64,000 bases of DNA from Candidatus Thalassarchaeum betae (GCA_003193925.1 PSPG01000002.1:41258-105257); one strand, 5' to 3'. Positions 17,603 to 27,454 are shown, counted from the first letter of the stretch. The notes: generated by a model from the letters alone, not told the origin. A program made the numbers and translations.

Positions 17603-19075
17603 ATGACGGCTGAGTGGAGGGATTTCCTAGAGTCTGATGGCCCAGGAAGGATGCGTATCTCGAGGCATGGGGACATGCTGACTGACGCCATACTGATCGC
17701 TGATGAGCGGCACATGTCCGAGCACTCGGACGACCGCTCGCCCGGGCAACTGGTCAACACCGCTGCCCTGCCCGGAATCGTCGGCGAGGCCTGGGGAATG
17801 GCGGACTGGCACTTCGGGTACGGTTTTCCTATTGGCGGAGTCGTCGCCACGGACATCGAGGCAGGCGAGCAGGGGGGCGCCATCTCTCCGGGAGGTGTCG
17901 GCTTCGACATCAACTGCGGAGTCAGGCTCTGCGCCACCGAGATGAGCATCTCCGACCTCGATCCCAAGCGACTCGCAGCGAGGCTATCGCGCTCGATCCC
18001 AGCGGGAGCCACCTCCAAGGGCGGCGTCAGCCTCGGCGATGGCGAGATGGAGGCCGTCCTGTCCGAAGGCGCCGGCGCTGCCGTCGAACTGGGTTGGGGC
18101 GAGGCCCGGGACCTCGATGCCATCGAATCGAACGGCCGCCTCGACAGCGAGGAGAGGGCTGTGAGCGAGCGAGCCATGAAACGCGGCTCCACCGCACTGG
18201 GAACGCTCGGCTCTGGCAACCACTTCCTAGAGCTCCAGGTCGTAGAACGCGTCGTCGACGATGCTGCTGCGGCCGCCTACGGTCTGAGGGAGGGACAGGT
18301 CACAGCGATGATCCACACCGGCTCGAGGGGGCTAGGACATCAGGTCTGCTCCGAGCACGTCGCTGCCATCGAGTCGAAGTATCGCAAGGCAGGGAGCGCT
18401 TGGCATTCACCCGAGTGGGGAATCACGCTAGCAGACCGGCAACTCGCAGCCGCGCCGATCCACAGCCCCGCAGGGGCTGCTTACCTCGATGCGATGAGCG
18501 CGGCTGGCAACTACGCATTCGCCAACCGCTCGGCACTGACCCAGCGTCTGCGCAACGTGCTGCGCGAGCAATACGGCCAAGACGGCGATCTCGAGGTGGT
18601 CTACGACGTCTGTCACAACATCGCCAAGATCGAAGATCACATGGTGCACGGGGTGAGTTGCAGGTGCTGCGTCCACCGCAAGGGAGCCACTCGGGCACTG
18701 GGTGGGGACCATCCCGAGCTCGCCTCTAGGTTCTCCGGGATCGGCCAGCCGGTCCTCGTGCCGGGGGACATGGGAACCGCTTCGTGGGTCCTAGCGGGTC
18801 CTGCGAGGGGGGCCAACGACGCCTTCGCCTCGTCGTGCCACGGCGCGGGACGCCGCTTGTCTCGCACGGCTGCTCGCAAGAGAATCGACTCGGTCTCGCT
18901 CAGGGAGACGCTGGAGTCAAAGGGCATCCACGTCCATGCCAAGACCCCCAACGTGCTCTCTGAGGAGGCTCCGGACGCCTACAAGGACGTGGACGAGGTG
19001 GTCCGCCTCACTGCGGAGGCCGGGCTGGCGAGACCGGTCGCACGTCTGAGGCCGATAGCCGTGATCAAGGGCTAG
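17603..19075 (+). CDS. rtcB: RNA-splicing ligase RtcB
   Basis: This 490-residue ligase joins 2',3'-cyclic phosphate and 5'-OH RNA ends, as in tRNA exon ligation, using GTP and Mn. The metal ligands are seen as C105 in GFDINCGVRL, H206 in GSGNHFLEL, H238 in MIHTGSRGLGHQV, and the guanylated His H413 in SSCHGAGRRLSR. VPGDMGTASWVL is also conserved. The frame is open far upstream to 17153, but the family N-terminus fits ATG 17603 and the upstream part overlaps alaS. No intein is present. Archease lies at 8183-8662. The gene end overlaps the convergent 178-residue gene by 4 bases. Confidence 0.95.
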   Translation: MTAEWRDFLESDGPGRMRISRHGDMLTDAILIADERHMSEHSDDRSPGQLVNTAALPGIVGEAWGMADWHFGYGFPIGGVVATDIEAGEQGGAISPGGVGFDINCGVRLCATEMSISDLDPKRLAARLSRSIPAGATSKGGVSLGDGEMEAVLSEGAGAAVELGWGEARDLDAIESNGRLDSEERAVSERAMKRGSTALGTLGSGNHFLELQVVERVVDDAAAAAYGLREGQVTAMIHTGSRGLGHQVCSEHVAAIESKYRKAGSAWHSPEWGITLADRQLAAAPIHSPAGAAYLDAMSAAGNYAFANRSALTQRLRNVLREQYGQDGDLEVVYDVCHNIAKIEDHMVHGVSCRCCVHRKGATRALGGDHPELASRFSGIGQPVLVPGDMGTASWVLAGPARGANDAFASSCHGAGRRLSRTAARKRIDSVSLRETLESKGIHVHAKTPNVLSEEAPDAYKDVDEVVRLTAEAGLARPVARLRPIAVIKG

Positions 19076-19608
19076 TCTGACTTGTCGCGATAGTGTATCT
19101 CGATGACGTCGTTGTTCTTCATCGCGTGGCTGCCGTACTCATCGTTGAGCTCCCCATTGACGTACATGACGACCTCGCTGTCCTCGTCGGCGACGCTGTT
19201 GAGGATCTGGTTCTCGTTGAACGTCTCGCCCCAGATATCGAAGAAAGCTCCTACTGGGGCCTCCATCGTCCGAGGAGTCTCTATGTGCAGTTTGCCAGTG
19301 CCGTCGTGAGTGTGAATGCCCCTCAAGCCGTCACAGGAAGCGTCGTCGATGCCGATTTCCGCAGCTATTGCGACCTCGGAGCCGTCGAGAAATATCCTGA
19401 GAGTAGAGTGTTCGTGGGAGACCAACTCGTTGTGACCGGCGAGGCAGACATCGACGATCTCCCAGTCTTCATCGACCAGCGCATTGGGGGAGAACACCAC
19501 CACTGCGAAGAATGCCGCGGTCATCACAGCGGCCCCGACCATCAGCCATGACTCTGATTTCACGCTAGGCGCACAGAGGCAGTCGTCTTGAACCATGAGG
19601 CTCCGCAT
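19072..19608 (-). CDS. Membrane-anchored hypothetical protein with a HTHDGTG motif
   Basis: This encodes 178 residues from ATG 19608 (alternative ATG 19596). A single hydrophobic helix at about residues 20-41 is followed by an extracytoplasmic domain with LRIFLDGSEVAIAAEIGI, a short loop with one Cys before GIHTHDGTGKLHIETP, then AFFDIWG and a closing YVNGELNDEYGSHAMKNNDVIEIHY that looks ubiquitin-like. I recall similar His-containing phrases in bacterial secreted domains of unknown function. The HTH(D) histidines could bind metal (inference). It converges with rtcB and diverges from the glycosylase gene. Confidence 0.7.
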   Translation of the reverse strand: MRSLMVQDDCLCAPSVKSESWLMVGAAVMTAAFFAVVVFSPNALVDEDWEIVDVCLAGHNELVSHEHSTLRIFLDGSEVAIAAEIGIDDASCDGLRGIHTHDGTGKLHIETPRTMEAPVGAFFDIWGETFNENQILNSVADEDSEVVMYVNGELNDEYGSHAMKNNDVIEIHYRDKSD

Positions 19609-19614
19609 TCGCCC

Positions 19615-20244
19615 ATGCCAGAGCCCGGAGCGGTTCCCGAGTACTGGGAGGAGGCGAAGGCGAGGTTGTCCCGGACAGACCCCGTCCTAGCCGGGGTGAT
19701 CACATCGCGCGAGGAGTCGGTGCTGACCTCGCGGGGGGACATGTTCCTCACGTTGACGGGCTCGATCATCAGCCAGCAGATCTCCACGAAGGCCGCCAAG
19801 TCGGTCTGGTCGAGATTCGAGGGGCTGGTGGGAGAGGTCACCCCCCGGTCCATCCTGTCGCACTCGCACGAGGAATTGCGGGGCTGCGGGATGTCCGGGC
19901 GCAAGGCGGAGTACATCGGCGGCATCGCCGAGGCGTGGACCAGCGGCTACGAAGACATCCTCTGGGAGGCGCTGAGCGACGAGGAGGCTTCGGAGAGGTT
20001 GATTGCTCTGAGGGGTGTGGGAGTCTGGACTTGCGAGATGATCCTGATCTTCACACTGCTCCGCCCCGACGTCTTCCCTGTTGGTGACGTCGGAGTCGTA
20101 CGGGCCATGGAGATGATGTACAACGACGGCGAGGAGATGAGTACGGAGGATCTGCTCGGCAAGGCCGAGGGGTGGAGGCCCTGGAGGACCGTTGCGACGT
20201 GGTACCTGTGGCGTAGCATAGACCCGGAGCCGGTGCAGTACTGA
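19615..20244 (+). CDS. DNA-3-methyladenine glycosylase, AlkA/HhH-GPD family
   Basis: This encodes 209 residues from ATG 19615. A TTG at 19588 in frame would add nine residues. The domain has helices with TGSIISQQISTKAA near residue 48, the helix-hairpin-helix LRGVGVWTCEMIL at 132-144, and the catalytic Asp D158 in PVGDVGV. This is the HhH-GPD plan of AlkA, which excises alkylated purines in base excision repair. The N-terminal beta domain of E. coli AlkA is missing, as in many compact archaeal and bacterial members. There are no FeS cysteines, which argues against EndoIII or MutY. It ends directly at the stop of the convergent microprotein gene. Confidence 0.85.
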   Translation: MPEPGAVPEYWEEAKARLSRTDPVLAGVITSREESVLTSRGDMFLTLTGSIISQQISTKAAKSVWSRFEGLVGEVTPRSILSHSHEELRGCGMSGRKAEYIGGIAEAWTSGYEDILWEALSDEEASERLIALRGVGVWTCEMILIFTLLRPDVFPVGDVGVVRAMEMMYNDGEEMSTEDLLGKAEGWRPWRTVATWYLWRSIDPEPVQY

Positions 20245-20415
20245 TCACATGCAGTATCCGCGCTTTGGCTGGTCGGGGATGGACGGGGCCGCTCCCGACT
20301 GAACGCCGTCGGCCTCCTCCATGATGATCGTCAGCAGTGTGTTGACGAGCGCTTTGAGGTCCTCGACCTCGTCCCTGAGCTCTTCCACCCCACTGGCTTC
20401 GCTGTCCTCGGGCAT
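20245..20415 (-). CDS. Coiled-coil microprotein
   Basis: This encodes 56 residues from ATG 20415. The centre, VEELRDEVEDLKALVNTLLTI, is a short amphipathic coiled coil, followed by a Pro-rich tail ending RGYCM. The frame also extends to GTG 20481, but a TATAAA-like sequence (20470-20476, TTTATAGG on the minus strand) lies inside that extension, so the shorter start is preferred. Family unknown. It may be an oligomerising partner of another protein. Confidence 0.5.
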   Translation of the reverse strand: MPEDSEASGVEELRDEVEDLKALVNTLLTIIMEEADGVQSGAAPSIPDQPKRGYCM

Positions 20416-20469
20416 CCGCGCATCCCATCCGAGGAATCGCTTCCTCAAGGCGGCGAGCGCCGTCCTGTG

Positions 20470-20476
20470 GCCTATA
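20470..20476 (-). promoter_or_regulatory. TATA-like box before the microprotein
   Basis: The minus strand reads GTTTATAGG. The predicted start would be near 20446, giving a leader of about 30 bases before ATG 20415. Confidence 0.4.
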
Positions 20477-20538
20477 AACACGGGAGGTTTGGCGTAAGCG
20501 GAAGTGGCGGTTCCGCGGGGCCGCGCGAAGGGCCGGAC

Positions 20539-23500
20539 TCACTCGCCGCCGTCTTCCTCGCCTGCCTCGTCGTCGCCGTCCCACGAGTCGTCTTCGTAGT
20601 AGCCCCCTTCGTCATCGTCGTAGTAGAAGTCCTCGCTGTCGCGGCCTCGCATCATGAACATCGCGATGCCTAGGACAGCGAGTAACAAGACCCCTCCGAT
20701 CAGCAACATCTGCGAGCTCTCGCCTCCCTCGTCCTCGGTTGGCGGAGGCTGCACGTTGATCCCGGTGATAGGCTGGTAGGGGTTGTCGAAGTCACCGTTG
20801 ACGATCAGGTACAGGTTGGGCTGTCCCGGCTGCCACGACTCCCACCGGAACTCGGCGTGGACGCTCGAGCTCTCGGCAGGCAGTAACAGCATGATATCGC
20901 CATTAGTCGCCGTCGAGAGTGACATCCTCCACTGGCCGTCGACCAGCTCGTAGAGGCCGACTTGGAGTTCTCCTTCCCTCTTCCCTTGGTTCTCCCAGAA
21001 TGTCTCGATGGTCAGGATTTCTCCCTGCAGCGGCGTCTGGGTCGGGTTGATGACAGCGCGCGTGTACTGGCCGAGGAACTCCATGATCCTCATGGTGACC
21101 TGCCTAGGGGCGACTTCGCTGGCGGCTCCGACGATCTCGTTGCCGGACTTGTCGGTGGAAGTCACCCAGAACCAGATGTAGTCCCCAGACTCCACCCTCA
21201 TGCCATTCAGCGGATTGAGGTCGAGGACGGATTGGTAGACGTCGTTGGTGTCACCGTCGGAGATCATCACGAGCTCCCCTGTTACCTCCGTGCCGGGCAC
21301 CGGCGCGTTGTCCCTGACATAAACCCAAGCGACCTGCAGCGGGCCGTCGACCATGCCGATCTCGTCGACCATGGTCACGGTCACGGTCACGTCGTCCAGC
21401 ATATCGGAGTCGAGGATCGTCAGTGACGAGTCCGGGTACTCAGCCATGTTGAACAGAACCTGCGGTGACTTGCTGTCCACGACCACCGAGGCGTCGCTGT
21501 TCACACCCGAAGAGCCCGCCCCAGGCACGTTCAGCACGGTGGTCGTCACTACCATCTCCGGGTTCAGCGGCACTCTGGCAGGCAGAACCATCGATCCCAT
21601 GAAGGTGCCATCTGGTTCTACATCGACCACGATGTCGATCTCCTGGGTTCCGTAGATCACCTCGATCTCGACTTGCAGATCGTCAGGGATCTCGCTCGCG
21701 ACGACTTGGGAGCCTGAGTAGTAGATAGTGCCCTCCATCAGGAATTCGTCACCCTGCCTAAGGTACAGTGTGTGCCCCACAGCTTCGATTTGAGGCGGAG
21801 TGAGGTCCTGCATCGAGTCCGGGACCGCCATGAAATTGTTGTCAAGATCCCAAGTCAGCTCGCCTATGTTGTTCTGGTAAGCCACGGTGCTCAGGTCATC
21901 CTCGATGCTGATGCTGGGCTTGCACCCCAACTGTCCTTCTGCCCACGGGTAATCCCATGAGAGCTTGAATCCGAGACTGAGCTGGGTTATCGCCGACGTC
22001 ACCTCGGCGGTCTGGGCGCTCAACGGGGAGACCATGCTGTCATCGGCGGTCCACAGGGTCCCCCTCGATGGGTCGTAGGTGAACTTGCCGAGGTTGGACG
22101 GACCGTCACCGCAGAGCATGATGGTGACGTTGTCCAGTGTGTGTATCCCGTTGAGCTCGTCGATCTGCATGGTGAAGGTGTGTGGGACCCCAGCGAGCAG
22201 GTAGCCGAGCTCGCGGTCGAGATCGAAACCAGTCGGGACGATGTTGGTGGGCTCGTCGGTGGCGATCACTACGGTGGACCAGGCGTTCTCGGCACCCGGA
22301 CCCCCCCCGGTACCTCCGTCCTGGTAGGAGTAACCTGCCCAGTCTGTGCCCTCGATGTACATGTGGACCATGCTGTTGAAGGGCAGTGCCGCGACGTCGA
22401 TGCCGACGAATTGCACCTGCTGCTGGCCCGTCATGCCAGAAGTCAGAGGCTGCTGCTGGGACAGGTACTCGTCCTCGTCAGCGATACCGTCCATGTTCAC
22501 GTCGTCGACGGTCTCGCGCCAGTAGCGCAGGGCGATGATCTCGCCTCGGGCCTCTGCCTCATCTATGGTGACGAACACCGTGAGGGGGTTCTGGGGCTCC
22601 CACACCTTGCCGTGCGCTGGCTGCAGGCCGATTGCGGTATTGACCTCTATCGGTCCGGCGGTCGGCGGGTTGGAATCGACCCTGATGATGACCTGCTGCG
22701 CGAGGCCGGTCACGTCCTCGGCCCCGGTGGACGAGCCGGAGGGGCCGACGGTGAGCATCATCGGAGAAAGCGTCAGCTCGGTGAGAGAGGCCGGCGGAGC
22801 GATTGTACCAGCGTATCCGCCTCCCTCTTCCGAGGCTAGGGCGAACAGGTTGCCAGACAGGTTCAGTCCGACTGAGTAGTCACCGGAGTCGGGTCGCCTG
22901 TCGGTCGAGTCCTGGAAGCGGACGGTTCCGGTGACGTTCACCTGACCGCCATCCATGATCGGGAACGGGTAGAACGGCGAGAACAGGTTGGACAGTAGTC
23001 TTCCGGACTCGTCCCGAACCTCGAACGAGTCGACCTGCAGATCGTTCTCGACCGCTTTGGCGCCGGACTGGCCGCTGAAGGACACAGCAGGCCACACAGT
23101 CTCCCCCGTCGAGTCGAATGCCTGGGCGACCCAGCGAATGCTGTCGACATCGTCCCAGTTCCAGCTGATATCGAACATCCAATGCACTGCCACGTCGGTC
23201 CAACCGTCGTTGTCCACGACGTTGTCGATGTAGCTCGACGTCTCGTCCAGCATAGCGGAGTTGCTTCCTGAGGGCTGGCTGAACAGCACGGGTACCGAGG
23301 AGTCCCAGTCGGCCATCGGGTCCTTGGTGACCTCGAACTCGAGTATCTCCCCGTCCGAGGCGGTTCCCCTCAGTGTGATCTTCACAATCTCGGAGTTGTC
23401 GTACAGGTGATGGTGCATGGTGGTGATCTCAACGAGCTCTCGGTCGGGGTACAACGTGTTGGGGACCTGGAAGTCTCGGTTGGTCATGATGTAGTCGTAG

Positions 23501-26500
23501 TCCAAGTCGCCGTCGATGGATATCGAACCCATGTCCGCGGAGACGTTCACGGGTATCGAGACCTCTTCAGGAGGTGGGTCGTCCTGAGTCTGCGAGTCGT
23601 GGTAGGCTGCGACGGATGTGGCTAGCCCGGAGACGTTCTCGAAGATCATGTAGCCGATACCCAGACGCGTCAGAGTCACGATCTGTGCGGTGCTGGAGTC
23701 GATGGTCAGCGTGACCTCCCTCCACTGCCTGCCGGTGTCGGGGTCGGTGTGGCTACCTGGCAGTGAGTTGATAGCCAGAATCTGAGCGCTGTCCAACATG
23801 TTGTGGAACAAAACGTCTCCCGAGCCACTCGACTGAGAGGCGCTGCCGATCGATACCGAGACGGGCGCGTCGAAGCCGTCGGAGTCCGGTGCGATGGAGA
23901 TGATCCCCGCATTGACCACGCCGGCTGCGGGAATCCGCAGCGTCATCGTCGAAGGCGCGAAATCGCCGATGCTGACGGTGGTGCTGGTCACCGTGCTGCC
24001 CATTCCGGAGAGCATCGACTGCCAGCCGTAGTGGCCGTAGTCGTCGCCCATCGGGAAGCTCCATTCGTGGGTCTCGTCGCCGAGCACGTCGATTTCCGGA
24101 TTGAGCGCTGGTTCGGCGAAGATCGCGGTCAGCACCATCTTGTCGATCCAACCGTTGGTCGGAAGCGATATCGAGACGCCGAAGCCAGGTTGTGGGTAGG
24201 TGAAGGCGAGGCCGCCCTGGGACATGGTGCCCAGAGTTCCGCCCGAGGGGCCGAGGAGATTGATTACCAGACCACTGGAGAAGTTCCCGGAGAGCCCGAC
24301 GCTCTTGATTGGCCTCGAGGAGTGGAGGTAGTCCGAGCTGATGGTGCCTGCGACTCCGGTGGCGTTGAGCAGCCCGTCGATCAGACTGACGCTGGCGCTG
24401 AAGTCCCAGCCATTGCCCTCCAGTGCGGCGGCGCTGAGCACCCTCTTGCCACCGATGTGGATCTTCATGACCCGAGGGGTCTCCTCCTCGTTGTTCGTGT
24501 CCATGTGAAGCTCCAGCCGCATCTGTGGCGTCGTCGTGGTGTCGACGCCCGCCAGGGAGATTGGGAATGACACATTGGAGTAACCGGGCACGACCTCGCC
24601 GGTGTAGGTGTCTATGAGCGAGGCGCGGACCCAGGTATCGGGTGATATCGATGCGTCGATGTCGATGAATCCGAGGTTGAAGTCGTGGATGTCGGAGGCA
24701 TCGAAGACGGGGCTCAGCCAACTCCCTCCGTTTCCGTAGTTGGCGATACGGACCCCGACGTTATCGAGATACCAGCCGCCGTAGTTCCAGATCGTGTCCG
24801 AGCCGCCGTGGAACCTGAAGCGCACGTTGTCCCCAGCGTACTGCGCGAGGCTGGCCTCCTTGCTATCCCAAGTAGTGTCTGTGACTGTGTAGGATGCTCC
24901 TGCACCAGTACACTTTACTGGACCAAAGTAGTTCGAGCCGGTCGGGATGGCAGTGTAGCCACCGATTCCGGTGTGGGGGTAGAAGCCGCTGCCGGGGTCC
25001 CAATAGTTCCAACTGCCACCGTTGACCTGGATGAAGATGCCAGCGCCATCCCAGTAGGCCTCGAAGCACGCCCAGTGATCGAAGACCATGGTGGCACTCG
25101 AATTGGCGGGGAGGCTGTACGTCGGCGAGTACAGATTGGCATTGAGATTGCTGCCGTATGGCCCAGCTAGATTGATCGCCATGGCGTATGGAAAAGACGG
25201 TTCGTCATTGCCCGCCCCTGAGGACGAGGTAACCTGACCGTATGACCACTTGTTGGTGTTCGAACCGGTGCTGGGGCTCCTGGTCCAACCTGACGGCATG
25301 GATGTGGAGGGACTGCTGGCTGTCGAGTCCTCGAAGCCTTTGAGGATGTCCTGGCCCCCGCTCACGAAGACGTAGTGGTCCCAGTCGTCGACTCCAGCCT
25401 GGGTGTTGGATGACGGGTTGGGCCAGACCGCGCCGTAGTGGTACATCGAGGTGGTGGTCTCTAGGTCGTCCTCGAACAACACGTTGCCAGAGCCGTCGAC
25501 GATGCGGATTTCGTCGACGGTCAGGCCCTCGAGGTCATCGGCGTAGTTGCCGCCGTATTGGGGGATGAAAGAGTCAGAGTCGACGATGAACCGGATGTGG
25601 ACGTTGGCCTGGTTCTGGAACGAGGTAGGGATGTCGAAGGAGACGGTCCTGATCCCGTTGCTCTCGTCACCGCTCACTCCGTCGTAGCCGCTGACGCCCG
25701 GAATCGCTCCGGCCCTGTCCTCGCAGTTGTAGGCGGTGCTGGAGCCGGAGGACGAGATGTCGATCCATGTGTTGTTGTTCAGAGAGAGCTCTACGCAGGC
25801 GTTGTCCGAGTACGAGCCGGCCAAGTCCCATTCCATGTCGACCTCGATCTCGTGGGTGCTGTTGGTCCCGGTCAGGTTGAGCGTTCTCTGCAGGGCGCCG
25901 TACTGGTTCGCAGAGTAGGTGCAGGTGGAGCCGGGTGCGTAGCAGCCGCCATGCCAGGCGCCGAACTCGGTGCCATCGTTGTGGAAGTCGAAGTTGTCGA
26001 GGAACCACCCTGGCCTCTCGTTGGTTGAATTGGGGTCGGTCCAGATGTGGAACCTGAACTGCACCTTGCTGGCGTTTTCGATGTCCGGTATCGACGACAG
26101 CGAAATGTTGCTGCTGACCCAACCGCTGTAGGTCGGCGAGGCGAACACCGGGACCGCCCCGGTGGATGGCGCTCCCTCCGGGGTCGGGGCGCTGGTCGAC
26201 ATGGTGCTCGGGTAGCCGCCGTCAGGCGCGATGTAGGACCAGTTGGTCCAGCTGCTGGTGACCATCCTGTACTCGACCCATGCCCCATCCCCGCCGCCGG
26301 CGGCGGTGCTGTCGAGATGGTACCAATGGTCGAAGGTCATGTAGTAGCCGTTGACGTCCTCGTCATCCGGGACGTCGACCTGAGGCAGCTGGAAGTAGCC
26401 AGAGGACCCTGCGGGCACGGGCGAGCCGGGCATGGTGCCGACGGCGACTATGCCTTCGGCGGCAGATGCTGGGACCACCCCGTGAGACAGCGTCTGCGTG

Positions 26501-27264
26501 TCACCGTATATGGTTCCGTTCAGATCGGTGAAAGTGGTAGCCCCCCAGAGCTTGTGCTGATGGCAGAGGTACGTCTGATTGGAGATCTCATTGGTGTCCA
26601 GCTGATTGTCGCCATCGAGGTTGAGTCCCGCCTTCATCAGGTTGCCGCCGTAGGTGCAGTTGGTGGAACCGGCGGACACTGGGAAGAAGGAGAACAGGTA
26701 GTACACAGTGGTGCCATTCACCACTGCGTCGCAGAAGTACTCGGTCCACAGCACCTCGTCGCTGTCGAGGTTCTGGTCGAAGTCGCTGTCCCAGCCGCGC
26801 TCGAGGGAACTGCCGTTATCGCCGTTGCAGGCTGAGAGGCCAGAGGAGACGTATGTCGTGGCGTAGACGTGCCTCCAGCCGGGGGAGTACTTGTAGACGC
26901 TGTTCAGGTTCACGGTGATTTCGCCCTCGTCGAAGGTGCTTATGTTGGATCTGGTCCCGTCGTCCTCCAACCTAATCTCCTCCTCGAGGAGTTCGGTGCC
27001 GTAGAAGGTCCCCGACGAGAAGTCAGTGCCTTCCCAGACTATCCCATCGTCGAGCGAGGTCGCCATTGGGGAGTCGGTCACATGGAGCCACCCGTCTAGG
27101 ATGGTAGCGTTCCCTGGCACCCTGAACCCGGTCAGGGTGACAGCATCGCCCTGGGGGTTGACCGAGGTCGGTCCGACCCAGCTGGCGTTCCCTGCAGCGG
27201 CAATTGGTGCTAGAAGCATCAGGAGCACGAGGACCCCTGCGAGTCTCTTGCGCTCGGCTGGCAT
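20539..27264 (-). CDS. Giant secreted, C-terminally anchored protein with MAM/immune-inhibitor-A-like modules
   Basis: This encodes 2241 residues from ATG 27264, which fits a leaderless start behind the TATA-like box at 27286-27291. A signal peptide (KRLAGVLVLLMLLAPIAAAG) is followed by several lectin-like jelly-roll segments with the phrase GWFLDNFDFHNDG or GWYLDNVGV, typical of MAM and immune-inhibitor-A modules, with aromatic- and Ser/Thr-rich surfaces and paired cysteines. Later domains look like Ig or fibronectin sandwiches. The C-terminus has one transmembrane helix (LLIGGVLLLAVLGIAMFMM) and a very acidic Tyr/Asp/Glu cytoplasmic tail. No protease motif was found. A role in glycan binding or surface adhesion is inferred. 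Confidence 0.85.
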   Translation of the reverse strand: MPAERKRLAGVLVLLMLLAPIAAAGNASWVGPTSVNPQGDAVTLTGFRVPGNATILDGWLHVTDSPMATSLDDGIVWEGTDFSSGTFYGTELLEEEIRLEDDGTRSNISTFDEGEITVNLNSVYKYSPGWRHVYATTYVSSGLSACNGDNGSSLERGWDSDFDQNLDSDEVLWTEYFCDAVVNGTTVYYLFSFFPVSAGSTNCTYGGNLMKAGLNLDGDNQLDTNEISNQTYLCHQHKLWGATTFTDLNGTIYGDTQTLSHGVVPASAAEGIVAVGTMPGSPVPAGSSGYFQLPQVDVPDDEDVNGYYMTFDHWYHLDSTAAGGGDGAWVEYRMVTSSWTNWSYIAPDGGYPSTMSTSAPTPEGAPSTGAVPVFASPTYSGWVSSNISLSSIPDIENASKVQFRFHIWTDPNSTNERPGWFLDNFDFHNDGTEFGAWHGGCYAPGSTCTYSANQYGALQRTLNLTGTNSTHEIEVDMEWDLAGSYSDNACVELSLNNNTWIDISSSGSSTAYNCEDRAGAIPGVSGYDGVSGDESNGIRTVSFDIPTSFQNQANVHIRFIVDSDSFIPQYGGNYADDLEGLTVDEIRIVDGSGNVLFEDDLETTTSMYHYGAVWPNPSSNTQAGVDDWDHYVFVSGGQDILKGFEDSTASSPSTSMPSGWTRSPSTGSNTNKWSYGQVTSSSGAGNDEPSFPYAMAINLAGPYGSNLNANLYSPTYSLPANSSATMVFDHWACFEAYWDGAGIFIQVNGGSWNYWDPGSGFYPHTGIGGYTAIPTGSNYFGPVKCTGAGASYTVTDTTWDSKEASLAQYAGDNVRFRFHGGSDTIWNYGGWYLDNVGVRIANYGNGGSWLSPVFDASDIHDFNLGFIDIDASISPDTWVRASLIDTYTGEVVPGYSNVSFPISLAGVDTTTTPQMRLELHMDTNNEEETPRVMKIHIGGKRVLSAAALEGNGWDFSASVSLIDGLLNATGVAGTISSDYLHSSRPIKSVGLSGNFSSGLVINLLGPSGGTLGTMSQGGLAFTYPQPGFGVSISLPTNGWIDKMVLTAIFAEPALNPEIDVLGDETHEWSFPMGDDYGHYGWQSMLSGMGSTVTSTTVSIGDFAPSTMTLRIPAAGVVNAGIISIAPDSDGFDAPVSVSIGSASQSSGSGDVLFHNMLDSAQILAINSLPGSHTDPDTGRQWREVTLTIDSSTAQIVTLTRLGIGYMIFENVSGLATSVAAYHDSQTQDDPPPEEVSIPVNVSADMGSISIDGDLDYDYIMTNRDFQVPNTLYPDRELVEITTMHHHLYDNSEIVKITLRGTASDGEILEFEVTKDPMADWDSSVPVLFSQPSGSNSAMLDETSSYIDNVVDNDGWTDVAVHWMFDISWNWDDVDSIRWVAQAFDSTGETVWPAVSFSGQSGAKAVENDLQVDSFEVRDESGRLLSNLFSPFYPFPIMDGGQVNVTGTVRFQDSTDRRPDSGDYSVGLNLSGNLFALASEEGGGYAGTIAPPASLTELTLSPMMLTVGPSGSSTGAEDVTGLAQQVIIRVDSNPPTAGPIEVNTAIGLQPAHGKVWEPQNPLTVFVTIDEAEARGEIIALRYWRETVDDVNMDGIADEDEYLSQQQPLTSGMTGQQQVQFVGIDVAALPFNSMVHMYIEGTDWAGYSYQDGGTGGGPGAENAWSTVVIATDEPTNIVPTGFDLDRELGYLLAGVPHTFTMQIDELNGIHTLDNVTIMLCGDGPSNLGKFTYDPSRGTLWTADDSMVSPLSAQTAEVTSAITQLSLGFKLSWDYPWAEGQLGCKPSISIEDDLSTVAYQNNIGELTWDLDNNFMAVPDSMQDLTPPQIEAVGHTLYLRQGDEFLMEGTIYYSGSQVVASEIPDDLQVEIEVIYGTQEIDIVVDVEPDGTFMGSMVLPARVPLNPEMVVTTTVLNVPGAGSSGVNSDASVVVDSKSPQVLFNMAEYPDSSLTILDSDMLDDVTVTVTMVDEIGMVDGPLQVAWVYVRDNAPVPGTEVTGELVMISDGDTNDVYQSVLDLNPLNGMRVESGDYIWFWVTSTDKSGNEIVGAASEVAPRQVTMRIMEFLGQYTRAVINPTQTPLQGEILTIETFWENQGKREGELQVGLYELVDGQWRMSLSTATNGDIMLLLPAESSSVHAEFRWESWQPGQPNLYLIVNGDFDNPYQPITGINVQPPPTEDEGGESSQMLLIGGVLLLAVLGIAMFMMRGRDSEDFYYDDDEGGYYEDDSWDGDDEAGEEDGGE

Positions 27265-27285
27265 GTACCGCACGTCGGTTGCAAG

Positions 27286-27291
27286 TATTAT
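27286..27291 (-). promoter_or_regulatory. TATA-like box for the giant anchored protein
   Basis: The minus strand reads TTCATAATACTT, centred about 25 bases before ATG 27264, so transcription should begin at or next to the start codon. Confidence 0.5.
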
Positions 27292-27379
27292 GAATGAATT
27301 GGTCCTGTTCTACGAACAGCTGGCTCTGGGCTGGATTTCATCCCGAACCCCCGCTGTGCTGCAGCCGTTCGGGGTTCGA

Positions 27380-27454
27380 TGGAGCCACTGGGGGGAATTG
27401 AACCCCCGACCTTCGCCTTACCAAGGCGACGCTATACCCCTAAGCCACAGTGGC
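27380..27454 (-). tRNA. tRNA-Thr (anticodon GGT), CCA encoded
   Basis: On the minus strand the acceptor arms GCCACTG and CAGTGGC pair, followed by discriminator T (U73 is usual for archaeal tRNA-Thr) and an encoded CCA. The anticodon stem TCGCC/GGCGA encloses the loop TTGGTAA, giving GGT. The T arm GGGGGTTCAATTCCCCC is intact. A TTAAAT element at 27478-27485 lies about 27 bases upstream. Confidence 0.95.
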
